Source: an uncultured Pelagibacteraceae bacterium (lineage in GTDB: Bacteria > Pseudomonadota > Alphaproteobacteria > Pelagibacterales > Pelagibacteraceae). From it: DNA of 50,852 bases. The stretch lies in contig CACDOD010000007.1 in NCBI GenBank assembly GCA_902554335.1, forward strand, positions 1 to 50,852, written 5' to 3'. The translations under genes were made by a program, and so were the position numbers. Below, piece after piece: positions 1-7,817 of the stretch. Position 1 is the stretch's first letter, and every line of letters starts with the position of its first letter. The notes under the pieces were generated by a model. The model did not search any database and had not been told where the DNA came from. It saw only the letters and a list, made by a program, of their open reading frames with translations.

Positions 1-966
1 AGAGTTATCACCCTGAAGAATACAACTTGGATATTTCCAAGTTATTGCAGATCCTGTTTCTACCTGTGTCCAAGAAATTTTTGAGTTATTACCTTTACAT
101 AAACCTCTTTTGGTTACAAAGTTATAAATCCCCCCTTTTCCATCTTTGTCTCCTGGATACCAATTTTGAACAGTTGAATATTTTATTTCTGCATCATCGA
201 GAGCTATCAGTTCAACATTTGCAGCATGCAATTGGTTCTCATCTCTCATTGGAGCTGTACAGCCTTCTAAATAGCTAACATAACTACCTTTATCAGCTAT
301 AATTAAAGTTCTTTCAAATTGTCCCGTATCCGAAGCATTAATTCTAAAATATGTCGAAAGCTCCATTGGACATTTGGTGTTTGGCGGAATGTATACAAAC
401 GAACCATCAGTGAAAACAGCAGAGTTTAAAGTTGCAAAAAAATGGTCAGTCAGTGGAATTACTGTGCCAAGATATTTTTTAACTAATTCAGGATATTTTT
501 GTACAGCTTCAGAAATAGAACAAAATATAATACCTTTTTCAGTAAGTTTATCCTTAAAAGTAGTTGCAACTGAAACTGAGTCAAAAACTGCATCTACTGC
601 AATTCCATTCAACCTTTTTTGTTCCTGCAATGGAATACCAAGTTTTTTATATGTATCTAATAGTTTAGGATCTAATTCATCTAAGCTTTTTGGTTTTTCT
701 TTAAAACTTTTTGGTGCTGAATAGTAATATAAATCCTGATAATCTATTTTTGGATATTTAGGTTTTTGCCAATTTGGCTCTTTCAAGACTTTTAATCTTT
801 CAAATGCTTTTAACCGCCATTCTAATAACCATTTTGGTTCTTTTTTTATATTTGATATGAATTTTATAACATCCTCGTTTAAACCTTTTGGAGCTTTAAA
901 ATTTTCTATATCTGTAGAAAATCCATATTTATAGTCTTTTAATTTTTCTAATTCTTTTTCTCTCAT
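1..966 (-). CDS. sufB: SufB, Fe-S cluster scaffold subunit (3' end outside window)
   Basis: This is the SufB subunit of the SufBCD scaffold, which builds Fe-S clusters in the cytoplasm with the SufC ATPase. The first 322 codons are present and the frame runs off the left edge; full-length SufB is about 480-495 residues. The start reads [19 protein letters not shown], the usual SufB N terminus (YKYGF, then PKGL). Further on, the family blocks around NWYPGD, NFVTKRG and [13 protein letters not shown] are visible. The ATG lies 1 nt after the iscR stop, so the two genes are almost certainly co-transcribed from the IscR-boxed promoter near 1400-1425. The C-terminal catalytic region is outside the window. 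The identification is confident. Confidence 0.95.
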   Translation of the reverse strand, partial: MREKELEKLKDYKYGFSTDIENFKAPKGLNEDVIKFISNIKKEPKWLLEWRLKAFERLKVLKEPNWQKPKYPKIDYQDLYYYSAPKSFKEKPKSLDELDPKLLDTYKKLGIPLQEQKRLNGIAVDAVFDSVSVATTFKDKLTEKGIIFCSISEAVQKYPELVKKYLGTVIPLTDHFFATLNSAVFTDGSFVYIPPNTKCPMELSTYFRINASDTGQFERTLIIADKGSYVSYLEGCTAPMRDENQLHAANVELIALDDAEIKYSTVQNWYPGDKDGKGGIYNFVTKRGLCKGNNSKISWTQVETGSAITWKYPSCILQGDNS

Positions 967-967
967 T

Positions 968-1375
968 TTAATTTTTAATTAAATCTTCTAATTTTTTATT
1001 TTCAAAAAAAGCATTAATATGCACGTCTAATTCATCCCACAAATTGTGAGTGATACATTTTGTTGATCTACCATTACAGCCCTTTTTGGAATTATTATCA
1101 CACCCTGTTGTTTTAACATTTTCATCTAACGCCGAAAAAATCTCTGATAATTTTAAAGTACTTGCATCTTTAGTTAATACATAACCACCCTTAACTCCTC
1201 TTATGCTTTTAACAATATTATTTTTTTTCAATCTTAAAAAAATTTGCTCTAGATATTGAAGAGAAATACTTTGTCGTAAAGATATATCCCTTAGACTTAC
1301 AGGTTTATTATCTATAAAACTTGCCATATCAGCAAGAGCCATAACTGCATATCTAGATTTAGAATTTAACCGCAT
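968..1375 (-). CDS. iscR: IscR-type Rrf2 family Fe-S-sensing transcriptional regulator
   Basis: A 135-residue Rrf2-family repressor and first gene of the suf operon. It has an N-terminal winged helix-turn-helix (about residues 1-65, [14 protein letters not shown] start, RGVKGGY wing), a dimerisation helix, and a cluster-binding loop with Cys92, Cys100, Cys107 and His110 ([10 protein letters not shown]), equivalent to the three Cys and one His that hold the [2Fe-2S] cluster in E. coli IscR. The Cys spacing is C-x7-C-x6-C, wider than the C-x5-C-x5-C of E. coli. From family knowledge the cluster-loaded form represses its own operon when cluster supply is sufficient. The matching operator upstream at 1404-1428 supports autoregulation. 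The gene is divergent from the hydrolase gene at 1512. Confidence 0.93.
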   Translation of the reverse strand: MRLNSKSRYAVMALADMASFIDNKPVSLRDISLRQSISLQYLEQIFLRLKKNNIVKSIRGVKGGYVLTKDASTLKLSEIFSALDENVKTTGCDNNSKKGCNGRSTKCITHNLWDELDVHINAFFENKKLEDLIKN

Positions 1376-1396
1376 ATATTCTATATTTTTAGTTTG

Positions 1397-1428
1397 TATA
1401 TATATACCCGACTAAAATAGTCAAGTTT
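1397..1428 (-). promoter_or_regulatory. iscR-suf promoter overlapped by an IscR type 1 box
   Basis: On the minus strand a -35 TTGACT (1424-1419) and a -10 TATATA (1402-1397) are separated by 16 nt. The segment 1428-1404 matches the 25-nt E. coli IscR type 1 consensus, as I remember it, at 24 of 25 positions. Its inverted half-sites read TTGACT (1424-1419) and AGTC (1413-1410), followed by GGGTAT. The -35 lies inside the operator, so bound IscR would block polymerase. The start codon is about 22 nt below the -10. The match is read directly; repression is inferred. Confidence 0.8.
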
Positions 1429-1511
1429 ACGATTAATTTTAGTTCTTGCAATTTGTCGCTCTATTTTGATAGAAAAATGTAATTTTTTTTTGAGATTAAT
1501 AATCAATTACA

Positions 1512-2168
1512 ATGGAAAACAAAGTTATAGAAATTTTTATACCTGGACCTGCTGGTAGACTTGAGGCAAAGTATTATAAAAGCAAAAAGAAAACATCTCC
1601 TATAGCTTTAATTCTACATCCGCATCCACAGTATGGGGGGACAATGAATAATAAAATTGTTGTTGAGACATTTAATACATTTATGGAAAATGAATTTTCA
1701 GTATGTAGAGTAAATTTTAGAGGTGTTGGAAAAAGTGACGGAGAATTTGATAATGGACAGGGTGAATTAGCTGATGCTGCGGCTGCCCTAGATTGGGTTG
1801 AAAGAGAAAATTTTGACAACTCTCAATGTTGGATAGCAGGATTTTCATTTGGATCTCTAATCGCAATGCAGCTTTTAATGAGAAGACCTGAGATAAATAG
1901 ATTTGTTATTATTTCACCTCAACCAAATTTATATGATTTTAGTTTTTTAAGTCCATGTCCCTCATCTGGAATGATTGTATATGGAAAAAAAGATGAACTT
2001 GTACCAATTCAGTCAATAAATGAACTTAAAAACAGATTATCTAACCAAAAGGGAATAGATGTTAATTTTGAACAAATTTCTGATGCAAATCATTTTTTTT
2101 CAAGCTCTGAAGAAAATTTAAAAAAAGCTATAAATAAATATATCTCTAAAGAATCTGCTTTATTTTAA
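1512..2168 (+). CDS. alpha/beta hydrolase, COG2945-like
   Basis: A 218-residue cytoplasmic alpha/beta hydrolase. The nucleophile elbow is GFSFG (Ser near residue 113). A GKKDELVP segment near residue 157 supplies the likely acid Asp and DANHFF near the C terminus supplies the His. The N-terminal HPHPQYGGTMNNK and the NFRGVGKSDG block are typical of the short COG2945 family, whose substrates are mostly unknown (esterase or peptidase-like activity is usual). There is no signal peptide. It is divergent from iscR across a 136-nt spacer and convergent with anmK, overlapping it by 4 nt. A link to Fe-S metabolism is possible only by position. The fold call is confident; the substrate is unknown. Confidence 0.85.
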   Translation: MENKVIEIFIPGPAGRLEAKYYKSKKKTSPIALILHPHPQYGGTMNNKIVVETFNTFMENEFSVCRVNFRGVGKSDGEFDNGQGELADAAAALDWVERENFDNSQCWIAGFSFGSLIAMQLLMRRPEINRFVIISPQPNLYDFSFLSPCPSSGMIVYGKKDELVPIQSINELKNRLSNQKGIDVNFEQISDANHFFSSSEENLKKAINKYISKESALF

Positions 2169-3262
2169 ATAAATTTAATTAATTCTCCACCAGTGCTTGC
2201 TTTTCTTACATTTGTAGTTGAAGGGAAAGTTATATTTTTTTTCAATAATGATCTGATAGCTAGATATGCAAATGCTTGGGACTCTATAAAATCTCCATCT
2301 ACGCCGTAATCATCAATATTGATTATTTTATGTTTTAAAGAACTTTTGATATTTGAAACTAGTTTTGAATTTTTTCTACCACCTCCACATAAAATTATAA
2401 AGTATTCATCTTTGACAAAATTTTTAATATTTTCAGAAATTGTTTTTGCTGTAAAATAATTTAAATTAGCCATTGCATCTTGTATTGGAAGTCCTTTAAC
2501 AAAATTAATATCAAAATCTTTTATATCATAGGAATGTTTTTTTTTTGTGTTATAAAATTGGTGATCTAAAATATTATTTATTAATGAATTATCAATCTTA
2601 CCTGAAGATGCAATCTCTCCATTGTTATCATAGTCAATTTTTTTTGTTTTTTTTATGTAATTATCCATTAAACAATTTCCTGGACCTACATCATATGCTA
2701 GAAAAGTATCACTTTTTGAAAAAGTTAAATTTGCTATTCCACCTATGTTCAAAAAAATTGTTGGTTTACTTATATTTAATTTTTTTTTTAAATAATGGTG
2801 ATAAATAGGTGTGAGAGGTGCGCCCTGTCCTCCATTTTCGATATCATTTTTTCTAAATTGATAAATTATATTTTTTTTTAACAATTGCGACAAAAGATTT
2901 GCATTGCCCATTTGAATAGAATATTTTTCCTCAGGTTTATGTAAAATAGTTTGACCATGAAAACCAATTATGTTTGGGTTAAAGCTAAATTTTTTACATA
3001 TTTTTGACGCAATTTCAGAATGTTTAATAGTAATTTTTCTTTCTAATTTATTGTACTCAGTTTGATTGTATTCTAAATCTTGAAGAGAATTTATTTTCTT
3101 ACAAAAATTAGAAAGTGAATTTTTCAATTCTGAGTCGTATTTTAGGTATAAATTACCAATAATATCAATATTTTTTTCTCCATCCGAAATTATAATCGAG
3201 GCATCGATACCATCCATCGATGTTCCACTCATTAAACCTAACGCATTAATATTTTTATCCAT
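2165..3262 (-). CDS. anmK: anhydro-N-acetylmuramic acid kinase
   Basis: AnmK phosphorylates 1,6-anhydro-MurNAc, opening its ring to give MurNAc-6-phosphate, which lets the cell recycle its own peptidoglycan. The 365-residue protein begins with the family signature GLMSGTSMDGID (residues 9-20). It also carries FHGQT, the phosphate-binding LNIGGIANLT, the YDVGPGNCLMDN block and the C-terminal LCGGGRKN. Length matches the family (about 370). The gene is divergent from tyrS with 46 nt between start codons and convergent with the hydrolase gene. The neighbouring PBP1a gene concerns the same polymer but is not in the same operon. Confidence 0.93.
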   Translation of the reverse strand: MDKNINALGLMSGTSMDGIDASIIISDGEKNIDIIGNLYLKYDSELKNSLSNFCKKINSLQDLEYNQTEYNKLERKITIKHSEIASKICKKFSFNPNIIGFHGQTILHKPEEKYSIQMGNANLLSQLLKKNIIYQFRKNDIENGGQGAPLTPIYHHYLKKKLNISKPTIFLNIGGIANLTFSKSDTFLAYDVGPGNCLMDNYIKKTKKIDYDNNGEIASSGKIDNSLINNILDHQFYNTKKKHSYDIKDFDINFVKGLPIQDAMANLNYFTAKTISENIKNFVKDEYFIILCGGGRKNSKLVSNIKSSLKHKIINIDDYGVDGDFIESQAFAYLAIRSLLKKNITFPSTTNVRKASTGGELIKFI

Positions 3263-3308
3263 ATTGATTATTGATTAAATATAAATAAGTATAAACTAGT
3301 TTATCTAT

Positions 3309-4535
3309 ATGAATAAATTTTTACAAGAATTCCATGACAGGGAATATTTCTATCAGTGTACAGATGGAGAAAATCTAAGTAAAATTCTTGAGAATAAAAA
3401 AATCAGAGCTTATATTGGTTTTGATTGTACAGCTGAAAGCTTACATGTCGGAAGTTTGCTTCAAATAATGTGCCTAAGGCTACTTCAAAAATATGGTCAT
3501 CAACCCATTGTATTACTCGGAGGTGGAACGACAAGAATAGGAGATCCGTCGGGGAAAGATAAAACAAGACAAATTCTAGATGAAAAAACTATTGAAAGAA
3601 ATATTAAAAATATTGAAAAAATTTTGAAGATTTTTTTGCTTACAAATGACAAAGAAACTTCACCAATATTTGTTAATAATTATGATTGGCTAAAAAATTT
3701 AAATTATATTTCATTTTTGAGAGAAATTGGAAAACATTTTACAATAAATAAAATGTTAAGTTTTGATAGTGTTAAATTACGTTTAGAAAGAGAACAATCT
3801 TTAAGTTATATGGAATTTAACTATATGATATTACAAGCTTACGATTTTTTAGAACTAAATGAAAAATATCATTGTCAGTTACAAATAGGTGGCTCAGATC
3901 AATGGGGAAATATAGTGAATGGTGTCGAATTAATAAAAAGGCATTCTTCTAAAGAAGTTTATGGATTAACAACACCTTTAATAACTTTAGCATCTGGAGC
4001 AAAAATGGGCAAGACTGAAGGTGGCGCTATATGGTTAGATAAAAATTTACTATCACCATACGATTATTGGCAATTTTGGAGAAATGTGGATGATAGAGAT
4101 TTAGTTAAATTTTTAAAATCATTTACAGATATATCGCCAAGAGAAATTGAATTGAAAAAGAATGAAAATATTAATGATTTAAAAATACTTTTAGCTAACG
4201 AGGCAACTTCTATGCTTCATGGAGATTTAGAGGCAAAAAAATGTTATGAGCAAGCAAAAAAAATTTTTTCTGATAATTCATCTGATGAGGGTTTGCCTGT
4301 AATTAAATTAAGTAAAAATAATTTAAAAAGTAAAAATTTGTCAGATTTAATATTAGAAACAAAATTAGAGAGTTCAAAGAGTGAAATTAAAAGATTAATT
4401 AAAAATAATGGCATTAAAATCAATAATTTTAAAATAAAAGAAGATCTAAAAGTTTCTAAAATTGATTTGAATAAAAAAAATTTTTTTAAACTTTCAATTG
4501 GTAAAAAAAAACATTTTAAAATAGAGATTAATTAG
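3309..4535 (+). CDS. tyrS: tyrosyl-tRNA synthetase
   Basis: Charges tRNA-Tyr with tyrosine. This is a class I synthetase of 408 residues. The ATP-binding HIGH motif appears as HVGS (residues 46-49) in FDCTAESLHVGS, and the KMSKS loop appears as KMGKT (232-236). The tyrosine-pocket signature GGSDQWGN lies near residue 197. An S4-like RNA-binding domain occupies about residues 345-405 (SDLI, SKSEIKRLIKNNGIKIN). The first ATG gives the normal N terminus. The 3' end overlaps the convergent AsmA-like gene by 8 nt. Confidence 0.96.
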   Translation: MNKFLQEFHDREYFYQCTDGENLSKILENKKIRAYIGFDCTAESLHVGSLLQIMCLRLLQKYGHQPIVLLGGGTTRIGDPSGKDKTRQILDEKTIERNIKNIEKILKIFLLTNDKETSPIFVNNYDWLKNLNYISFLREIGKHFTINKMLSFDSVKLRLEREQSLSYMEFNYMILQAYDFLELNEKYHCQLQIGGSDQWGNIVNGVELIKRHSSKEVYGLTTPLITLASGAKMGKTEGGAIWLDKNLLSPYDYWQFWRNVDDRDLVKFLKSFTDISPREIELKKNENINDLKILLANEATSMLHGDLEAKKCYEQAKKIFSDNSSDEGLPVIKLSKNNLKSKNLSDLILETKLESSKSEIKRLIKNNGIKINNFKIKEDLKVSKIDLNKKNFFKLSIGKKKHFKIEIN

Positions 4536-6726
4536 ATTTTTTTATTTTATCTAAAGTTCTTGTAATAAACCGAGGTGTTAAAGTTTTAATTGGGTTCACT
4601 CTTGTATCCAAATTTTCTGGAGTACCTTTTATTTTAAAACTAACCCCAAAAACACCCTCACCTATCTTTTTTCCAACTAAAATATTTCCAACAAGGGGTA
4701 TTTTTGCAATATGCTTATTTATAGTTGTGGCAGGAACAAGGGTTCCTCTTAGGCTAACTAATTTATTTTTTTCAACATAACCTTCCATTAATATAGATAT
4801 TGCTGGTCCCAAAGCATAAATCTCGTTAATAGTTATTAAATTTTTATTATTTTCAAAAAACATATCAAACTCGTTAAACCTTATACCTTCACCTGTTGCT
4901 AAATCAGCAATTCCCTGAAGAGATGCTAATGATAAAAGTTTAGTAAGTGCTGGCATATCTTTTAATTTAAAATTATATATTCTTAATTCTGATTTAGAAA
5001 AATGATCCTTTATTTCAGTAGATGTATAATCTAGCTTACCTCCTTCAAAACCTTTTATAAATTTAAAATTTTTTACAAAAGGCTCAGCAATATCTGAAAA
5101 AATTGTTGTTACTTTTTTTCCATTAAGATTTTCAATAGTATAAGTGAATTTATTTTCTATATTAAAGTTACCTTCAATATTAGTTTTAAATATTTTATTA
5201 TTTTTAATCAGTGATTTTCCACTAAGATTTTTTAGTTTATAGTCATTATCAATACTTAAATTTTTTACATTTATATCAATTGTTGAATTTAGATTTTGGA
5301 AGATATCTAGAAAATTAGTTTTACTAGTATTTTTGAGGCTTTTTTCTATAATTGAACTAAGATCCAGATTATTTGATTTTATATAAATTTTATTTTTTAC
5401 TTTTTTAATTGATATATCATTTACTAAATCTTTTTTATTTTCATAATTTGCTTCTATAACTTTAAAATCTTTAATCTTAAAATAATTATCAAATTTAAGA
5501 TTTTTAAACAAAAATTTATCTTTGCTATTATATATTTTCAAATTTTTAATCTCAAAAATGTTATTTTTGGAAATTAAAACTAAATCAAGTTGAAGTTCAT
5601 CATTCTTATTTTTTTTAAAATCAATCTCATTAATAACTATTTCGTTCTCAGTCAAATCAATTTTTACTTTGTACTCTTTTATATTTTTTTTTTTTGCGTA
5701 TTTTAAAGAAAATTTTTGTGTGTTAGTATTTTTCCCAATAATTAAATTTGATATTAGATCGATCTCTATATTATTTTTATTTGATAAAACTAAATTTATT
5801 TCTCCATCCTTTAAGGTAATTTTATTTTCATAATCTTTTATATAATTATTAATAATATCATTTTTTAGTTTAAAACTCATATTATCTAATTTTATTTTAT
5901 TTTTAATTTCATAATTGATAACTTTGAGTTTATTATTAAGAGTTATGTCAAAAAATGAATTGGATGGTAATAATATTTTTTCTGATATATATTTATCAAT
6001 TTCAATATTTGAAAAATTTTTAACTAAATCAGTGTTAATTACATTTTTAAAATCACCTTTTATATATGTCAAATTTTCTTTTGTATTCATGTAAATATTG
6101 TTACTTTTAAAATTTATTCCATCGTGTACAAAATTTAGATTATTAATATTCAAAGATTGATTTTTATATTTAAATTCAAAGTTAATATTTTTAAATTTTT
6201 TTTTTCTAAAAATGTTTAGCTCTGAGTCAATAATTTTTCCTGTCACTAATATCTTATCAGATTTCTTTAAATTATTTTCTACAGTAATATCATAAATTAT
6301 TTTTCCTTTTGTAAGGCTATTTTCTAAATACAGTACTGGGACATTTATTTTGTATGCTCTTACAAATTTTAAAAGTTCTATAATCTCATTTTCTTCTGAG
6401 TTAATAATTATTTTATTAATTTTATTATTTTTCTCAAAAATGGACTTGAAACTTAATAAAAGATCTACATTAGCAATTTTTTGTTTTTTATTACTTAAAT
6501 ATAAGTTTATATTTTTTGCATTAAGTGAAAAACTTCTCTCTTTAATATTTAATTTTATAAAAATATCGTTCAAATCAATAGAAAATCTATTATCAAGTTT
6601 TGAAATTTCTGATTTTATAATATTATTGAATTTATTTGTTTTTATTCCAAAACTACTTAAATAAAATATAATTATTAATATAGTTATAAATAATAAAAAA
6701 AATAATCTTAAAAAAATTTTATACAT
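4528..6726 (-). CDS. AsmA/YhdP-like large envelope protein
   Basis: A 732-residue protein with one N-terminal membrane segment (about residues 7-27) followed by a long, Lys/Asn/Ile-rich region of repeated short beta-strand-like stretches. The last 150 residues (SLASLQGIADLATGEGIRF, then LRGTLVPATTINKHIAKIPL and KIKGTPENLDTRVNP) are the AsmA-like C-terminal domain of DUF3971/YhdP-type proteins. Members of this group form bridge-like beta-grooves across the periplasm and affect lipid transport to the outer membrane. That role is known for relatives and only inferred here. The ATG lies inside the last codons of prfB (8-nt overlap), so it is the third gene of mrcA-prfB-asmA-like. The middle of the protein is too divergent to assign. 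Confidence 0.75.
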   Translation of the reverse strand: MYKIFLRLFFLLFITILIIIFYLSSFGIKTNKFNNIIKSEISKLDNRFSIDLNDIFIKLNIKERSFSLNAKNINLYLSNKKQKIANVDLLLSFKSIFEKNNKINKIIINSEENEIIELLKFVRAYKINVPVLYLENSLTKGKIIYDITVENNLKKSDKILVTGKIIDSELNIFRKKKFKNINFEFKYKNQSLNINNLNFVHDGINFKSNNIYMNTKENLTYIKGDFKNVINTDLVKNFSNIEIDKYISEKILLPSNSFFDITLNNKLKVINYEIKNKIKLDNMSFKLKNDIINNYIKDYENKITLKDGEINLVLSNKNNIEIDLISNLIIGKNTNTQKFSLKYAKKKNIKEYKVKIDLTENEIVINEIDFKKNKNDELQLDLVLISKNNIFEIKNLKIYNSKDKFLFKNLKFDNYFKIKDFKVIEANYENKKDLVNDISIKKVKNKIYIKSNNLDLSSIIEKSLKNTSKTNFLDIFQNLNSTIDINVKNLSIDNDYKLKNLSGKSLIKNNKIFKTNIEGNFNIENKFTYTIENLNGKKVTTIFSDIAEPFVKNFKFIKGFEGGKLDYTSTEIKDHFSKSELRIYNFKLKDMPALTKLLSLASLQGIADLATGEGIRFNEFDMFFENNKNLITINEIYALGPAISILMEGYVEKNKLVSLRGTLVPATTINKHIAKIPLVGNILVGKKIGEGVFGVSFKIKGTPENLDTRVNPIKTLTPRFITRTLDKIKKSN

Positions 6727-7817
6727 TAACTTTATATAAGCTGCTTTCTAAAAAATTATCAATATTGCCATCTAAAACTTTATCTGGATCTGAGCTTTCT
6801 TCTCCAGTTCTATTATCTTTTACCAATCTATAGGGGTGTAATACATAGGATCTTATTTGATGACCCCACCCAATTTCAGATTTTGATTTTTCAATATTTT
6901 TATCTTCTTTTTCTTTTTTTTCTAATTCATTTTCATACAGCCTTGCCTTCAGCATTGACATGCAAGTTTCTTTATTTTTATGTTGCGATCTCTCATTTTG
7001 ACATTGAACTACAATATTTGTTGGTAGGTGAGTAATTCTTACTGCACTGTCAGTTGTGTTTACATGTTGGCCACCAGCACCACTTGATCTGTAAGTGTCT
7101 ATTCTTAAATCTTTTTCAAAAATTTCTACATTAATATTTTCATCCAATACAGGATATACCCAAACACTTGCGAAACTTGTATGTCTTCTAGCGCCAGAGT
7201 CAAAAGGTGAAATTCTTACTAGTCGGTGAATCCCTGACTCATATTTTAGGTAACCAAATGCATATTCACCACTGATTTTAATTGTAGAAGATTTTATACC
7301 AGCTTCTTCACCTTTATGTTCACTAATTAAATTAAACTTAAACTCTTTATTTGATGTCCACCTAATATACATTCTTCTTAACATTTCAGCCCAATCTTGA
7401 CTTTCTGTTCCTCCTGCGCCTGCATGAATTTCTAAAAAACAATCTAGGCGATCATTATCATTTGAAAGAAAACATTTAATCTCATTTTTTTTAGCATCAA
7501 TTTTCAATTTTCTGATTTTTAACAACACTTCATCAATAACTTGTTGGTTGTTTTCTTCCTGAGCCAAATTAAAGAAATCTTCTAATTCATTAATTTGATT
7601 TTTATGAAAATTATAAGTCTCAATTAAATTCTCAGAGGATTTTTTTTCTTTTAAAATTTTTTCGGCTTCTGTTTTATTTTTCCAGAAATTAGGTTGTTGT
7701 ATTTTTTTATTATAGGTTTCAACTTTTTTTGATAATTCTTTTTTATCAAAGAAACTCCTTTACTCTTAAATTTATTTTCTCAATATCTTGTTTCAATAAT
7801 TGAAATTCGTTTTCCAT
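6719..7817 (-). CDS. prfB: peptide chain release factor 2, made by programmed +1 frameshift
   Basis: RF2 ends translation at UGA and UAA. The gene is read in two frames. An ATG at 7817-7815 opens 23 codons that stop at an in-frame TGA (7748-7746). Shifting +1 there continues from GAT at 7747 for 342 residues to the TAA at 6719. The product is 365 residues, the length of E. coli RF2. In it the stop-codon-reading SPF motif falls at 203-205 and the catalytic GGQ at 248-250, within two residues of the E. coli positions. A caller that ignores the shift would start at a TTG at 7567 and lose the first 83 residues. The start codon shares one base with the mrcA stop (TAATG). Confidence 0.93.
7745..7760 (-). 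other. RF2 autoregulatory +1 frameshift site
   Basis: Read on the minus strand the site is AAGGAG TTT CTT TGA T: a Shine-Dalgarno-like AAGGAG (7760-7755), a 3-nt spacer, the slippery CTT and the in-frame TGA. This is the known prfB architecture, with the same 3-nt spacing as E. coli. When RF2 is scarce the ribosome pauses at UGA and slips from CUU to UUU, giving full-length RF2. The base after TGA is T here, where E. coli has C. Confidence 0.92.

Noticed and set aside
27..724. Two rightward ORFs of 83 and 116 codons at the left edge
   Set aside because: Both lie antisense to the sufB frame, which carries clear family motifs over the whole stretch; the rightward proteins look like no known family.
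6719..7567. A separate N-truncated 282-residue RF2 gene starting at TTG 7567
   Set aside because: The upstream frame, slippery CTT-TGA site and internal SD restore a normal 365-residue RF2, so this is only the caller's view of the second frame.
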